Below, in pieces: positions 9,690 to 20,200 of a stretch of 64,000 nucleotides of DNA. Position numbers and translations under genes: made by a program. Location of the stretch: the NCBI RefSeq assembly GCF_021029445.1, contig NZ_CP072610.1, positions 744,001 through 808,000 of the forward strand, read 5' to 3'. The DNA is from Pseudomonas wenzhouensis. Lineage in GTDB: Bacteria; Pseudomonadota; Gammaproteobacteria; Pseudomonadales; Pseudomonadaceae. The first letter of the stretch is position 1, and each line of letters begins with the position of its first letter. A model generated the notes under the pieces. That model searched no databases, was not told the origin of the DNA, and was given only the letters and a program-made list of their open reading frames with translations.

Positions 9690-10526
9690 TCATGTGCTCC
9701 AGATTCGCGGTGGCACCGCTTCCCGCCCTAGCAGCGCTGGACGCAGCAGGTGCCAGATGGCGATCAGCCAGGCACGCGCCTTGAGTGCCTCGCTGGCCAG
9801 GCAGCGGGCGATCAGCAGGCCCGCGAGCTGGCTGAGATCACCGCGCACGCCGTCGATCTTCAATTCACGGCAGCGTTCCAGCAGTTCGCTGTCCACTTCG
9901 CCGCTGACCAGCAGGGTGCCGAACACCGGCTGGCCGTTCAGGCCGATGGGCGAGTCGAGCAGGCCGTCGCCACCGCTCACGCGCTGGCGCTCGTGCCAGA
10001 GCAACTTGCCGTCACGGCGGATATCCAGCGCGGCCTGAAAGTGGCCGCTGGCAAAACGCTCGTCGGAGGCGGGGCGGCCTAGGGCGACGATATCCCAGTA
10101 GAACAGGCGCGCATCGCCGTGCAACTCGATCTGCGTGTGCAGTTCGGCCTGGGCGCCGGCATAGAGGATGGTTTCCTGCGGCAGCCATTCCAGGGTGGCG
10201 CCGGCCTCGACGCGCAGACGCAGATCCTGGCGGGCGACACCGGCTGCGCTGTACCACTTGGCGGCGCCGGGGCTGGTGAGCTGCACCCAGGTGTTCTCGC
10301 CGGCATGAGCCGAGATGTCCAACGTATCGCCACCCGCGATGCCTCCGGGCGGATGGACGATGATGTGCTGGCACACCTCCGGGCCTTCGGCATACAGGTG
10401 CTTCTGCACCCTAAGGGGGCCAAGGTGGCGTCTGCGCACCGGCGTGGTGCGTTCGCCGTGGCGCGCGTAGGCCAGCTCCAGCTCGGCAGGCCAGCTTGGC
10501 GTGAACAGGGCGGCAGGCAGATTCAT
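9690..10526 (-). CDS. ureD: urease accessory protein UreD
   Basis: 278 residues starting [20 protein letters not shown] at the ATG 10524-10526. Family blocks include [38 protein letters not shown] and [11 protein letters not shown]. UreD (UreH in some species) binds apo-urease and, with UreF and UreG, delivers nickel to the active site. Those partners must be encoded elsewhere. It is the first urease gene in transcription order and has a sigma-54-type promoter about 40 bases upstream. The open frame extends 32 codons before the chosen start but without family similarity. Confidence 0.95.
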   Translation of the reverse strand: MNLPAALFTPSWPAELELAYARHGERTTPVRRRHLGPLRVQKHLYAEGPEVCQHIIVHPPGGIAGGDTLDISAHAGENTWVQLTSPGAAKWYSAAGVARQDLRLRVEAGATLEWLPQETILYAGAQAELHTQIELHGDARLFYWDIVALGRPASDERFASGHFQAALDIRRDGKLLWHERQRVSGGDGLLDSPIGLNGQPVFGTLLVSGEVDSELLERCRELKIDGVRGDLSQLAGLLIARCLASEALKARAWLIAIWHLLRPALLGREAVPPRIWST

Positions 10527-10567
10527 GTCAGGGCAGCGCTTTCGCAGGATAGTTGACCGAGTGGGCA

Positions 10568-10583
10568 AGCAAGAGGCGTGCCT
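10568..10583 (-). promoter_or_regulatory. sigma-54 (RpoN) promoter candidate for ureD
   Basis: On the minus strand the bases read AGGCACG, four spacer bases, TTGCT. The sigma-54 consensus is TGGCACG-N4-TTGCW, so only the first base differs, and the GG/GC elements are exactly 12 bases apart. The predicted start point is near 10557, about 30 bases before the ureD ATG. Nitrogen-regulated urease expression through RpoN and NtrC is known in Pseudomonas; I did not find a convincing NtrC dyad close by. Confidence 0.6.
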
Positions 10584-10676
10584 CGAACCAACTCGGTGCG
10601 TGGTGCGCGCAGCGATTGCCATACATGCTGGCGCTAGGATCCGTCGCGACTAAAGCCCCACAAGGCGGAGCTGGGC

Positions 10677-10749
10677 GTAGGGGGATGACGTTTTTTCATT
10701 CACCCTTGCATCGCAGAGTGGTGGACGGATGAAGCGTCGTCCACCCTAC
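10677..10749. repeat. GTAGGG...CCACCCTAC dispersed repeat (intact copy)
   Basis: Bounded by GTAGGGGG at 10677 and CCACCCTAC ending at 10749. Inside, GGTGGACG at 10720-10727 pairs with CGTCCACC at 10738-10745. This is the same family that is split by the insertion sequence at 20921, so it serves as a local example of an unoccupied site. It fills most of the 231-base gap between urtE and ureD. No gene is seen in that gap. Confidence 0.65.
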
Positions 10750-10757
10750 GAGGCTGG

Positions 10758-11456
10758 TCAGATCGCCACCAACCCGCGCACACCTTCGGCTTCCATGTTT
10801 TCACCACGGCCCTGCTGGACGATCTCGCCACGGCTCATCACCAGGTACTGGTCGGCAAGCTCGGCGGCGAAGTCATAGAACTGCTCCACCAGCAGGATGG
10901 CCATGTCGCCGCGAGCGGCGAGCTTCTTGATCACCACGCCGATCTCCTTGATCACCGACGGCTGGATGCCTTCGGTGGGCTCGTCGAGGATCAACAGGCG
11001 CGGCTGGCTGGCCAGGGCGCGGCCGATGGCCAACTGTTGCTGCTGGCCACCGGAGAGGTCACCACCACGGCGATGCTTCATTTCGCGCAGCACCGGGAAC
11101 AGCTCGTAGATGAAATCCGGCACGGCCTTGGCCTGGCTGCCGGGAAAGCGTGACAGGCCCATCAGCAGGTTCTCTTCCACCGTCAGGCGGCCGAAGATCT
11201 CGCGGCCCTGCGGCACGTAGGCGATGCCGGCGTGTACGCGCTGGTGCGGTTTGAAGCCGGTGATGGCCTTACCTTCCCATTGCACGCTGCCGTCCTTGGC
11301 CGGGATCAGGCCCATCAGGCATTTGAGCAGGGTGGTCTTACCCACGCCGTTGCGGCCGAGCAGGCAGGTGACTTCGCCGACCTTCACGTCGAACGACAGG
11401 CCACGGAGGATGTAGCTGCCGCCGTAATACTGGTGGAGTTGTTGGACTTGCAGCAT
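10758..11456 (-). CDS. urtE: urea ABC transporter ATP-binding subunit UrtE
   Basis: 232 residues from the ATG at 11454-11456 (MLQVQQLHQYYGGSYILRG). Walker A is GRNGVGKTT, the signature is LSGGQQQQLAIGRAL, Walker B is LLILDEPTEGIQP and the H-loop region is LLVEQFYDF. The TEGIQP sequence after Walker B is typical of UrtE and separates it from LivF. It is the last gene of urtABCDE, one of two ATPases powering urea import. The longer open frame upstream runs through an inverted repeat and is not used. Confidence 0.95.
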   Translation of the reverse strand: MLQVQQLHQYYGGSYILRGLSFDVKVGEVTCLLGRNGVGKTTLLKCLMGLIPAKDGSVQWEGKAITGFKPHQRVHAGIAYVPQGREIFGRLTVEENLLMGLSRFPGSQAKAVPDFIYELFPVLREMKHRRGGDLSGGQQQQLAIGRALASQPRLLILDEPTEGIQPSVIKEIGVVIKKLAARGDMAILLVEQFYDFAAELADQYLVMSRGEIVQQGRGENMEAEGVRGLVAI

Positions 11457-11476
11457 ATCGATGTCCTTAAGCATGC

Positions 11477-11535
11477 GGTGCGCGCGGCGCACCCTACGGG
11501 ATAAGCCGCGCCGGGTAGGGTGCGCCGTGCGCACC
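11477..11535. repeat. inverted repeat, GGTGCGC...GCGCACC/CCCTAC family
   Basis: GGTGCGCGCGGCGCACCCTAC at 11477-11497 is mirrored by a 21-base arm at 11515-11535, with one mismatch and a 17-base loop. It fills the gap between urtD and urtE. Another copy is at 24210-24274 and a single arm at 44978-44998. Confidence 0.85.
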
Positions 11536-11540
11536 GACTG

Positions 11541-12379
<839 letters not shown>

Positions 12380-12383
<4 letters not shown>

Positions 12384-13471
12384 TGATCCTTCTCCTTGCG
12401 CAGCAAGCCCACCACGCCACGCGGTAGATACAGGGTGACGACGATGAACAGCGCGCCCAGGGCGAACAGCCAGTATTCCGGGAAGGCCACGGTGAACCAG
12501 CTCTTCATGCCGTTGACCAGGCCGGCACCAAGCAGCGGGCCGATCAGCGTGCCGCGACCGCCCAGGGCGACCCACACGGCGGCTTCGATGGACTGGGTCG
12601 GCGCCATTTCGCTGGGGTTGATGATGCCCACCTGCGGCACGTACAGCGCGCCGGCCAGACCGCACAACACCGCGCTCAATACCCAGATGAACAGCTTGTA
12701 ACCGCGTGGGTCGTAACCGCAGAACATCAGGCGGTTCTCGGCGTCACGCAGGGCGGTGAGCACCCGGCCGAACTTGCTGCGTGCCAGGCGAAAGCCCAGG
12801 TACAGGCTGCCCACCAGCAACACCACGGTGGCGAAGAACAGCGCCGCGCGGGTGCTCTGCGCGGTGATGTCGAAGCCGAGGATGCGGGTGAAGCCGGTAA
12901 AGCCGTTGTTGCCGCCGAAGCCGGTTTCGTTGCGGAAGAACAGGAGCATGCCGGCGAAGGTCAGCGCCTGGGTCATGATCGAGAAGTACACGCCCTTGAT
13001 CCGCGAGCGGAAGGCGAAGAAGCCGAACACCAGCGCCAGCAGGCCGGGCGCCAGCACCACCAGGCACATGGCCCAGAGGAAGCTGGAGGTGCCGTACCAG
13101 TACCAGGGCAGCTCGTTCCAGGCCAGGAAGCTCATAAAGGCCGGCAGGCCGTCACCAGCGCTCTGGCGCATTAGATACATGCCCATGGCGTAGCCGCCGA
13201 GCGCGAAGAACAGGCCGTGGCCCAGCGACAGCATGCCGGCGTAGCCCCAGACCAGATCCAGCGCCAGGGCGACGATGGCGTAGCAGAGGATCTTGCCCAC
13301 CAGGGTCAGCGAATAGGCCGAGACGTGCAGGGCATGGTCGGCCGGCAGCAGGTGCAGCAACGGCATGGCGACGAGGATCGCCAGCACCAGCAGGCCGATG
13401 GCCAGGGAGACCTGCGGGCCGAGTTTGGCGCTGGCGCGGGCCAGCAATGTTTGATTGAGTGGCATGGTCAT
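12380..13471 (-). CDS. urtC: urea ABC transporter permease UrtC
   Basis: 363 residues with about nine membrane segments. Family features include DLVWGYAGMLSLGHGLFFALGGYAMGMYL and GGRGTLIGPLLGAGLVNGMKSW near the C-terminus. It belongs to the LivM-like branched-chain amino acid/urea permeases and forms the membrane channel with UrtB. Its ATG shares one base with the urtB stop codon (TGATG), and its stop overlaps the urtD start, so urtB-C-D are translationally coupled. MTM at the start leaves two possible ATGs; the first is used. Confidence 0.95.
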
Positions 13472-15039
13472 CAGTCGATCACCCGTCCTTTGAGAGCGAA
13501 GAGGCCTTGCGGGCGTTTCTGGATGAACAGAATGATCAGCGCGAGGATGAGGATCTTGCCGAGCACGGCACCGATCTGCGGTTCGAGGAATTTGTTCACC
13601 ACGCCCAGGCCGAAGGCGGCCAGCACGCTACCGGCCAGTTGCCCGACGCCGCCGAGTACCACCACCAGGAAGGAGTCGATGATGTAACTCTGGCCAAGGT
13701 CCGGGCCGACGTTGCCGATCTGGCTCAGGGCCACGCCGCCGAGGCCGGCGATGCCCGAACCGAGGCCGAAGGCCAGCATGTCCACGCGCCCGGTGGGCAC
13801 GCCGCAGCAGGCGGCCATGTTGCGGTTCTGCGTCACCGCGCGCACGTTCAGGCCCAGGCGCGTCTTGTTCAGCAACAGCCAGGTCAGCACCACGACGAAC
13901 AGCGCGAAGCCGATGATGACGATGCGGTTGTACGGCAGCACCAGGTTCGGCAGCACCTGCACGCCGCCGGACAGCCAGGCCGGGTTGGCCACTTCGACGT
14001 TCTGCGCACCGAAGGTGACGCGTACCAACTGAATCAGGATCAGGCTGATGCCCCAGGTGGCCAGCAGAGTTTCCAGCGGGCGGCCGTAGAGATGGCGGAT
14101 CACCGTACGCTCCAGCGCCATGCCGATGCAGGCCGTGACCAGAAAGGCGATGGGCAAGGCGGCCAGCGGGTAGAGCGTCAGGTATTCGGGTGCCAGGCGC
14201 TGGAAGCTCAACTGCACCACGTAGGTGGTGTAGGCACCGAGCATCAGCATTTCGCCATGGGCCATATTGATCACCCCGAGCAGGCCGAAGGTGATGGCTA
14301 GGCCGAGGGCGGCGAGGAGCAGGATCGAACCCAGCGACAGGCCGCTAAAGGCTTGGCCGAGCAGTTCGCCGATCATTAGTTTGTTCTTCACCTGAGCCAG
14401 GCTCTGTTCGGCGGCGGCGCGCACGGCGCTGTCGCTTTCTTCGCCATCGAGCAGGCTTTGCAGGCGGGTGCGCGCCAGTGGGTCGCCGGTCTTGCCCAGA
14501 CGCTCCACGGCAGCCAGGCGCACGGCAGGGTCGCTGGCCTCCAGCTGCAGGTTGGCCAGGGCCAGGGTGATGGCATCGCGCACGTTCTCGTCGGCTTCCG
14601 CGCTCAGGCGGTTTTCCAGCAAGGGCAGCAGTGCCGGCGGCGTGTTGCGTTGCAGTTGCTTGGCGGCGGCGAGGCGCACGGCGGCGTCGTCGTCGAGCAA
14701 TTGATGGCTGGCCACGGCGAAGGCGACCAGACCGCGCAGGCGGTTGTTCAGGCGCAGTTTGCGTGGCGTGCCGTTGGCTGCGGCGTCGCCATCGGCGGCT
14801 TGCCAGGTGCCGCTCTGGTCGATGAAGGCGCGTTTGTCGGCATCGCTGCCGACGCGGCCCTGCTGCAGAGCTTGCAGCAGTGGCATACGCTCGGGGCTGG
14901 GCGCGGCGGCCCAGTCCTGCAGCAGTTTGGCCTGCTTGCTGGCGTTGGCGGCGACGAAATCGTCGGCCTCGCCAGCCTGCGCCGCCAGAGGCAGCAACAA
15001 CAGCAGGCTCAGGAGAATTCGGGTAAGGGCAGTGGGCAT
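13471..15039 (-). CDS. urtB: urea ABC transporter permease UrtB with N-terminal periplasmic extension
   Basis: 522 residues. A signal peptide (about 1-22, ending AAQAG) is followed by a soluble region of roughly 200 residues with HEAT-like helical repeats (AAVRLAAAKQLQR, DPAVRLAAVERLGK, SAVRAAAEQSLAQ). The permease core begins near residue 225 (IGELLGQAFSGLSLGSILLLAALGL) and contains the LivH-type INMAHGEMLMLGAY motif. The long N-terminal part is common in proteobacterial UrtB and absent from LivH. Its role is not established. It starts 101 bases after urtA, across a REP element. Confidence 0.95.
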   Translation of the reverse strand: MPTALTRILLSLLLLLPLAAQAGEADDFVAANASKQAKLLQDWAAAPSPERMPLLQALQQGRVGSDADKRAFIDQSGTWQAADGDAAANGTPRKLRLNNRLRGLVAFAVASHQLLDDDAAVRLAAAKQLQRNTPPALLPLLENRLSAEADENVRDAITLALANLQLEASDPAVRLAAVERLGKTGDPLARTRLQSLLDGEESDSAVRAAAEQSLAQVKNKLMIGELLGQAFSGLSLGSILLLAALGLAITFGLLGVINMAHGEMLMLGAYTTYVVQLSFQRLAPEYLTLYPLAALPIAFLVTACIGMALERTVIRHLYGRPLETLLATWGISLILIQLVRVTFGAQNVEVANPAWLSGGVQVLPNLVLPYNRIVIIGFALFVVVLTWLLLNKTRLGLNVRAVTQNRNMAACCGVPTGRVDMLAFGLGSGIAGLGGVALSQIGNVGPDLGQSYIIDSFLVVVLGGVGQLAGSVLAAFGLGVVNKFLEPQIGAVLGKILILALIILFIQKRPQGLFALKGRVID

Positions 15040-15059
15040 AAGGGTGTCCTTGATGGCCT

Positions 15060-15112
15060 GTAGGAGCCCGCTTGCGGGTGATCAGGGTGATCGCTGGCAA
15101 GCCAGCTCCTAC
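15060..15112. repeat. REP-type palindrome between urtA and urtB
   Basis: GTAGGAGCCCGCTTGCGGGTGAT at the left and ATCGCTGGCAAGCCAGCTCCTAC at the right form imperfect arms of the same family as 9618-9676. The position after the binding-protein gene fits the usual pattern, in which a hairpin protects the abundant urtA message from decay. Confidence 0.8.
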
Positions 15113-15140
15113 AGGTTTGCAGCGGGTGAGAACCGTGGAA

Positions 15141-16406
15141 TCAGTTCGACTTCACCGGGGTATCGGCTTTCTTGTCGTTGCCTTCGATGTAAGGGCTCCA
15201 CGGCTGGGCGCGGATCGGGCCGTCGGTTTCCCAGACCACGGAGAACTGACCGTCTTCCTGGATCTCGCCGATCATCACCGGCTTATGCAGGTGGTGGTTC
15301 TTCTCGTCCATCTTCAGGGTGAAGCCGCTCGGCGCCGCGAAGGTCTGGCCGGCCATGGCTTCGCGTACCTTGTCGACGTCGGTGGTCCCGGCCTTCTCGA
15401 CCGCCTGCGCCCACATGTGGATGCCCACGTAGGTGGCTTCCATCGGGTCGTTGGTCACCACGGTGTCGGCGTTCGGCAGCTTCTTGGCCTTGGCGTAGGC
15501 TTTCCAGTCGGCGACGAATTTCTCGTTGACCGGGTTTTCCACGGACTGGAAGTAGTTCCAGGCTGCCAGGTGGCCGACCAGCGGCTTGGTGTCGATGCCG
15601 CGCAGTTCTTCTTCACCCACGGAGAAGGCCACCACCGGCACTTCGGTGGCTTCCAGACCCTGGTTGGCCAGTTCCTTGTAGAACGGCACGTTGGAGTCGC
15701 CGTTCACAGTGGAAACCACGGCGGTCTTGCCGCCAGCGGAGAACTTCTTGATGTTGGCGACGATGGTTTGATAGTCGCTATGACCGAAGGGGGTGTAGAC
15801 CTCTTCGATGTCCTTGTCGGCGATGCCCTTGCTGTTGAGGAAGGCGCGCAGGATCTTGTTGGTGGTGCGCGGGTAGACGTAGTCGGTGCCGAGCAGGAAG
15901 AAGCGCTTGGCGGCGCCGCCGTCTTCGCTGAGCAGGTATTCCACCGCCGGGATGGCCTGCTGGTTTGGCGCGGCGCCGGTGTAGAACACGTTCGGCGACA
16001 TCTCTTCGCCTTCGTATTGCACCGGGTAGAACAGCAGGCCGTTGAGCTCTTCATAGACCGGCAGCACTGATTTGCGCGATACGCTGGTCCAGCAGCCGAA
16101 GGTCACCGCGACCTTGTCCTGGGTCAGCAACTGACGGCCACGCTCGGCGAACAGCGGCCAGTTCGAGGCAGGGTCGACCACCACCGCTTCCAGTTGCTTG
16201 CCGAGCACGCCGCCCTTGGCGTTGATCTCGTCGATGGTCATCAGCGCCATGTCTTTCAGCGAGGTTTCCGAGATGGCCATGGTGCCGGACAGCGAGTGCA
16301 GGATGCCGACCTTGATGGTCTCGGCGGCCTGGATGGACCAGCTCAGGCCCATGGCGGCGATGGAAGCGGAAAGGGTAAAGGCCTTGATCAGGCTGCGACG
16401 TTGCAT
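15141..16406 (-). CDS. urtA: urea ABC transporter substrate-binding protein UrtA
   Basis: 421 residues from the ATG at 16404-16406, with GGAG eight bases upstream. A signal peptide with an RRS motif (MQRRSLIKAFTLSASIAAMG...IQAA) precedes AETIKVGILHSLSGTMAISE, the standard UrtA opening. GCWTSVSRKSVLPVYEE and LLFYPVQYEGEE are family blocks that include urea-contacting residues. It captures urea in the periplasm and hands it to UrtBC. It lies 76 bases after the GntR regulator gene, close enough to be read from the same upstream promoter as well as from its own. Confidence 0.96.
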   Translation of the reverse strand: MQRRSLIKAFTLSASIAAMGLSWSIQAAETIKVGILHSLSGTMAISETSLKDMALMTIDEINAKGGVLGKQLEAVVVDPASNWPLFAERGRQLLTQDKVAVTFGCWTSVSRKSVLPVYEELNGLLFYPVQYEGEEMSPNVFYTGAAPNQQAIPAVEYLLSEDGGAAKRFFLLGTDYVYPRTTNKILRAFLNSKGIADKDIEEVYTPFGHSDYQTIVANIKKFSAGGKTAVVSTVNGDSNVPFYKELANQGLEATEVPVVAFSVGEEELRGIDTKPLVGHLAAWNYFQSVENPVNEKFVADWKAYAKAKKLPNADTVVTNDPMEATYVGIHMWAQAVEKAGTTDVDKVREAMAGQTFAAPSGFTLKMDEKNHHLHKPVMIGEIQEDGQFSVVWETDGPIRAQPWSPYIEGNDKKADTPVKSN

Positions 16407-16482
16407 GCTGTGTTCTCCATTCTCAACTTGAGTAAGTGGGCAACTCTTTATTGTTCGGCAGTGATGCAAAAGGTCATTTACG

Positions 16483-17205
16483 TCACCCTTGCGCCGGTAG
16501 CGCCCGTTGCCGGGCGCTGTGCAGCATGTGCAGGGTGATCTTGCGCACTTCCGCTTTGCTGACCTCTATGTGGGTCTTGAGCAATAGCTGTGCCTCTTCG
16601 CAGCGGCGCGACAGAATCGCGCCGAGGATGCGGGCGTGTTCCTCGTAGGTGAGTGCCACGCGTGGCCCCCGGGTGAAGTCCAGGCGCCTGATAATTCGGA
16701 TCTTTTCGCTGACTTCGGCGTGTAGGCGGGCCATCTCGCGATTGCCGGCGGCCTCCACCAACTGGCAGTGAAAACGTTCATCCAGGCGCGAGACTTCGCG
16801 GCGGTCCTGCAGGCGCTGCTCCGGCTGCACCATCCAGGTGCGGCGCAGCTGTTCCAGTGCATCCGGAAGCACGTCATTGGGGCGTTCGCACAGGCGCTTG
16901 ACCGCCTCCAGTTCGAGGACGATGCGTACTTCGTACAGCTCCTCGAAGTGGGCGAAATCGAACGGCTTGGTCTGCCAGCCGCTGCGGAAGTGCACCTCCA
17001 GATAGCCCTCGCGCTCCAGGCGATACAGCGCCTGGCGCACCGGCGTGCGGCTGACGGCCATGCGTTCGGCGATCTCGCCTTCGCTAAAGCGATCACCGGG
17101 CAGCAGGCGGAACTCGAAGATGTCGTCCTTGAGCTGCAGGTAGATGCGCTCGGCGAGATTCTCCGGGCGCTCCTTGCCGCGCTTGGCCGGGCTGACCAGT
17201 TGCAT
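16483..17205 (-). CDS. GntR family regulator with FCD-type effector domain, probably for the urea amidolyase operon
   Basis: 240 residues. The winged helix is at about 15-80 (LAERIYLQLKDDIFEFRLLPGDRFSEGEIAERM, then SRTPVRQALYRLEREGYL). The C-terminal all-helical domain has ELYEVRIVLELEAVKRLCE and an HARILGAILSRRCEEAQLLL end, as in the FadR/FCD subgroup, which bind small carboxylates. It starts two bases after the urea carboxylase stop, so it belongs to that operon and probably controls itself. A 26-bp palindrome at 24011-24036 is a likely operator. The ligand is not known; allophanate or a related metabolite is a guess. Confidence 0.85.
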   Translation of the reverse strand: MQLVSPAKRGKERPENLAERIYLQLKDDIFEFRLLPGDRFSEGEIAERMAVSRTPVRQALYRLEREGYLEVHFRSGWQTKPFDFAHFEELYEVRIVLELEAVKRLCERPNDVLPDALEQLRRTWMVQPEQRLQDRREVSRLDERFHCQLVEAAGNREMARLHAEVSEKIRIIRRLDFTRGPRVALTYEEHARILGAILSRRCEEAQLLLKTHIEVSKAEVRKITLHMLHSARQRALPAQG

Positions 17206-17206
17206 C

Positions 17207-20200
17207 TCAGGCCGCCTCGTTCGGGGTCAGCAGGAGCAGGGCATCGCCCGGCGTCACCGCCTTGCCGGGGGCGCAGCGCAGCGACTTGACCGTGCCGGCC
17301 ACCGGCGCGGTCACTGCCAGCTCCATCTTCATCGCCTCCACCACCAGCAGCGGTGTGCCGGCTTCCACGTGCTGGCCGGGCTCGACCAGCACCTTCCACA
17401 CGCTGCCGCTCATCTCGGCGGCGACCAGATGGCCGTCCAGATCGGCGTCATCATGGCTCGGGCTGGTCAGCGCTTGTGCGGTGCTCGGATCGTCGTCCTT
17501 CCACAGCTCGACTTCGGCGTCGAAGGCGGCTTTCTGCTGGCGCTGGAAGGCTTCGATAGCGGCGGCGTTGTCGGCGATGAAGCGGTTGTAGGCGGCGAAG
17601 TCGAATTCGCTTTGCTCGATGCGGATCTGCGCGCGGCCCTCGCGGAAGGCTTCACGGAACTCATCCAGTTCGGCCTCGCTGACCGGATAGAAGCGCACCT
17701 GATCGAAGAAGCGCAGCAGCCAGGGCTGGCCATTCTCGAACTGGGCGTTCTTCACGTATTTGTTCCAGATCGGCAGGGTGCGACCGACCAACTGATAGCC
17801 GCCGGGGGAGTCCATGCCGTAAATGCACATGTACATGCCGCCGATGCCCACAGTGCCTTCGGCGGTGAAGGTGCGCGCCGGGTTGTACTTGGAGCTGAGC
17901 AGGCGATGACGCGGGTCCAGCGGCACCGCGCAGAGCGCGTCGAGGTAGACGTCGCCGAGGCCGAGGATCAGATAGCTGGCGTCGAACAGGATGTCGCGAA
18001 CCTGCTCGCGGCTTTCCAGGCCATTGGCGCGCTGGATGAAGTCGACGTTGTTCGGCAGCCAGGGCGCCTCGCTGCGTACGGTTTCGCGGTAGCGTTCGAC
18101 GGCGGCCAGCGTTGCGCTGTCCTCGAAGGCCATGGGCAGATGGACGATCCGGGTCGGCACCTTGAGCTCGGCGACATCGCCAAGCTGGCGCTCCAGGCGC
18201 AGCAGGTGGTCGAGCAGGGTGCGCTGGTGCAGCACGCGGCTGTCGTAGCGCAGTTGCAGCGAGCGTACGCCGGGGGCGAGTTCTTCCAGGCCGCGCAGCG
18301 GCTCGGCTTTGAGCGCTTCCATCAGCAGATGCACACGCAGGCGTAGGACCAGATCCAGCACGTTGTCGCCGTATTCCAGCAGGATGTAGGCGTCGCCGGC
18401 CTGGCGATACAGCGCACGCGGGCGGCTGCCTGCAGCGGGCAGCTCGGCCAGCACGGTGGCGGAAACGGTGGTGTCCGCTTGCAGCGACGGTGCCGGCAGG
18501 GTCACCGCGCTGATCGCCGCCAGTGCCTCGATGCTGCCCAGTTGCGCCTGCTCCAGGCTCTGCGCCTGTTGGAAGCCGATAGGGTGAAAGCGCAGCTTGT
18601 CGCCGGGCTTGACCTGGCCGACCTTCCACAGCTCGGCTTTGGCGATGGTCACCGGGCAGACGAAACCGCCGAGGCTGGGGCCGTCCTTGGTCAGGATCAC
18701 CGGGAAGTCGCCAGTGAAGTTGATCGAGCCGATGGCATATTCGCAGTCGTGCACGTTCGATGGATGCAAGCCGGCTTCGCCGCCGTCGGCCCGCGCCCAG
18801 CTCGGTTTCGGGCCGCTCAGGCGCACGCCGAGACGGTTGGAGTTGTAGTGCACCTCCCACTCGGCGGCGAAGAACTCCTCGATGGCTTCAGCGGTGAAGA
18901 AGTCCGGCGCGCCGTGCGGGCCATACAGCACGCCGATGTTCCAGGTGGTGCCGTAGCTGGGGATCAGGCTCGGGTGAGCCGCCTGCGGCTGGGCGACTGG
19001 CGCTGGCGTGGTGCAGGCCGGCAACTCGGGCTGGGAGATGGCCAGCATGTCGGCGGTACGCAGGGGGCGCCCGGCATGCCCGCCGAACTGGCCGAGGGCG
19101 AAGGTGGAGCGGCTGCCCAGGTACAGCGGCACGTCCAGGCCATTGCGCACGGCGAGATAGGTGCGGCAGCCACTGACCGCGCGGCCCAGCTTGAGCACCT
19201 GGCCGGCCTTGACCGCGATTGGCTGCCAGTAGGCCACCGGTGCATCGTCCAGGGTGGCCGGGCAATCGGCGCCGGTCAGGGCGATCAGCGCATCGCTTTG
19301 AAAGCGCAGGGTCGGGCCTTGCAGGGTAAATTCCAGGCCGGCGGCTTCGGCGTGGTTGCCGACGATACGGTTGGCCAGGCGGAAGGCGAAATCATCCATC
19401 GGCCCGGACGGCGGCACGCCGATATCCCAGTAGCCGAGACGGCCGGGGTAGTCCTGCACGCTGGAGTAGGTGCCGGGCTCCAGCACTTCGATGACGCTGG
19501 CCTTGAAGGAAAAACTGTCGAGCAGACGCGTCCATACTTGGCCTTGGGTGAAGCGTTCGTCGGCCACCACCTGGCGCAGGTAGTCGAGGTTGCTGGCAAT
19601 GCCGTGCAGGCGGGTTTCGCCCAGGGCCTTTTGCAGCTTGGCGATGGCCTCAGCGCGTGTGTCGGCATGGACAATCAGCTTGGCGATCATCGGGTCGTAG
19701 AAGGCCGACACTTCGCTGCCGGTGCTGACCCAGCCGTCGACGCGCACGTCGTCCGGGAAATGCACGTCGGTGAGCACGCCTGGGCTGGGCTGGAAGTTTT
19801 TCAGCGGGTCTTCGGCGTAGATCCGCACTTCGATGGCGGCGCCTTGCGGGGCGCGGTCGAGCGCGGGCCAATCCAGCGCATCGCCTGCGGCCACACGCAG
19901 CATGCACTCGATCAGATCGAGACCGGTGACCATCTCGGTGACCGGGTGCTCGACCTGCAGGCGGGTGTTCACTTCGAGGAAGTAGAAGTCGTCACGGGCG
20001 GCGTCGTAGATGAATTCCACGGTGCCGGCACTGCGATAGTTGACCGACTCGCCAAGCTGCACGGCTGCGGCGTGCAAGCGTTCGCGGGTGGCCTGCGGCA
20101 GGTTCGGCGCCGGGGTTTCCTCGACCACCTTCTGGTTGCGCCGCTGCAGCGAGCAGTCGCGTTCGCCAAGGGCGGCGACGCGGCCGGCGCCGTCACCGAA

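Noticed and set aside
10720..10745. Hairpin GGTGGACG/CGTCCACC as terminator of urtE
   Set aside because: On the minus strand the following bases are A-rich, not T-rich, and the element is part of a dispersed repeat family.
16407..16482. Sigma-54 site in front of urtA
   Set aside because: TTTTGCA is present but no GG element lies 12 bases upstream, so it fails the spacing rule.
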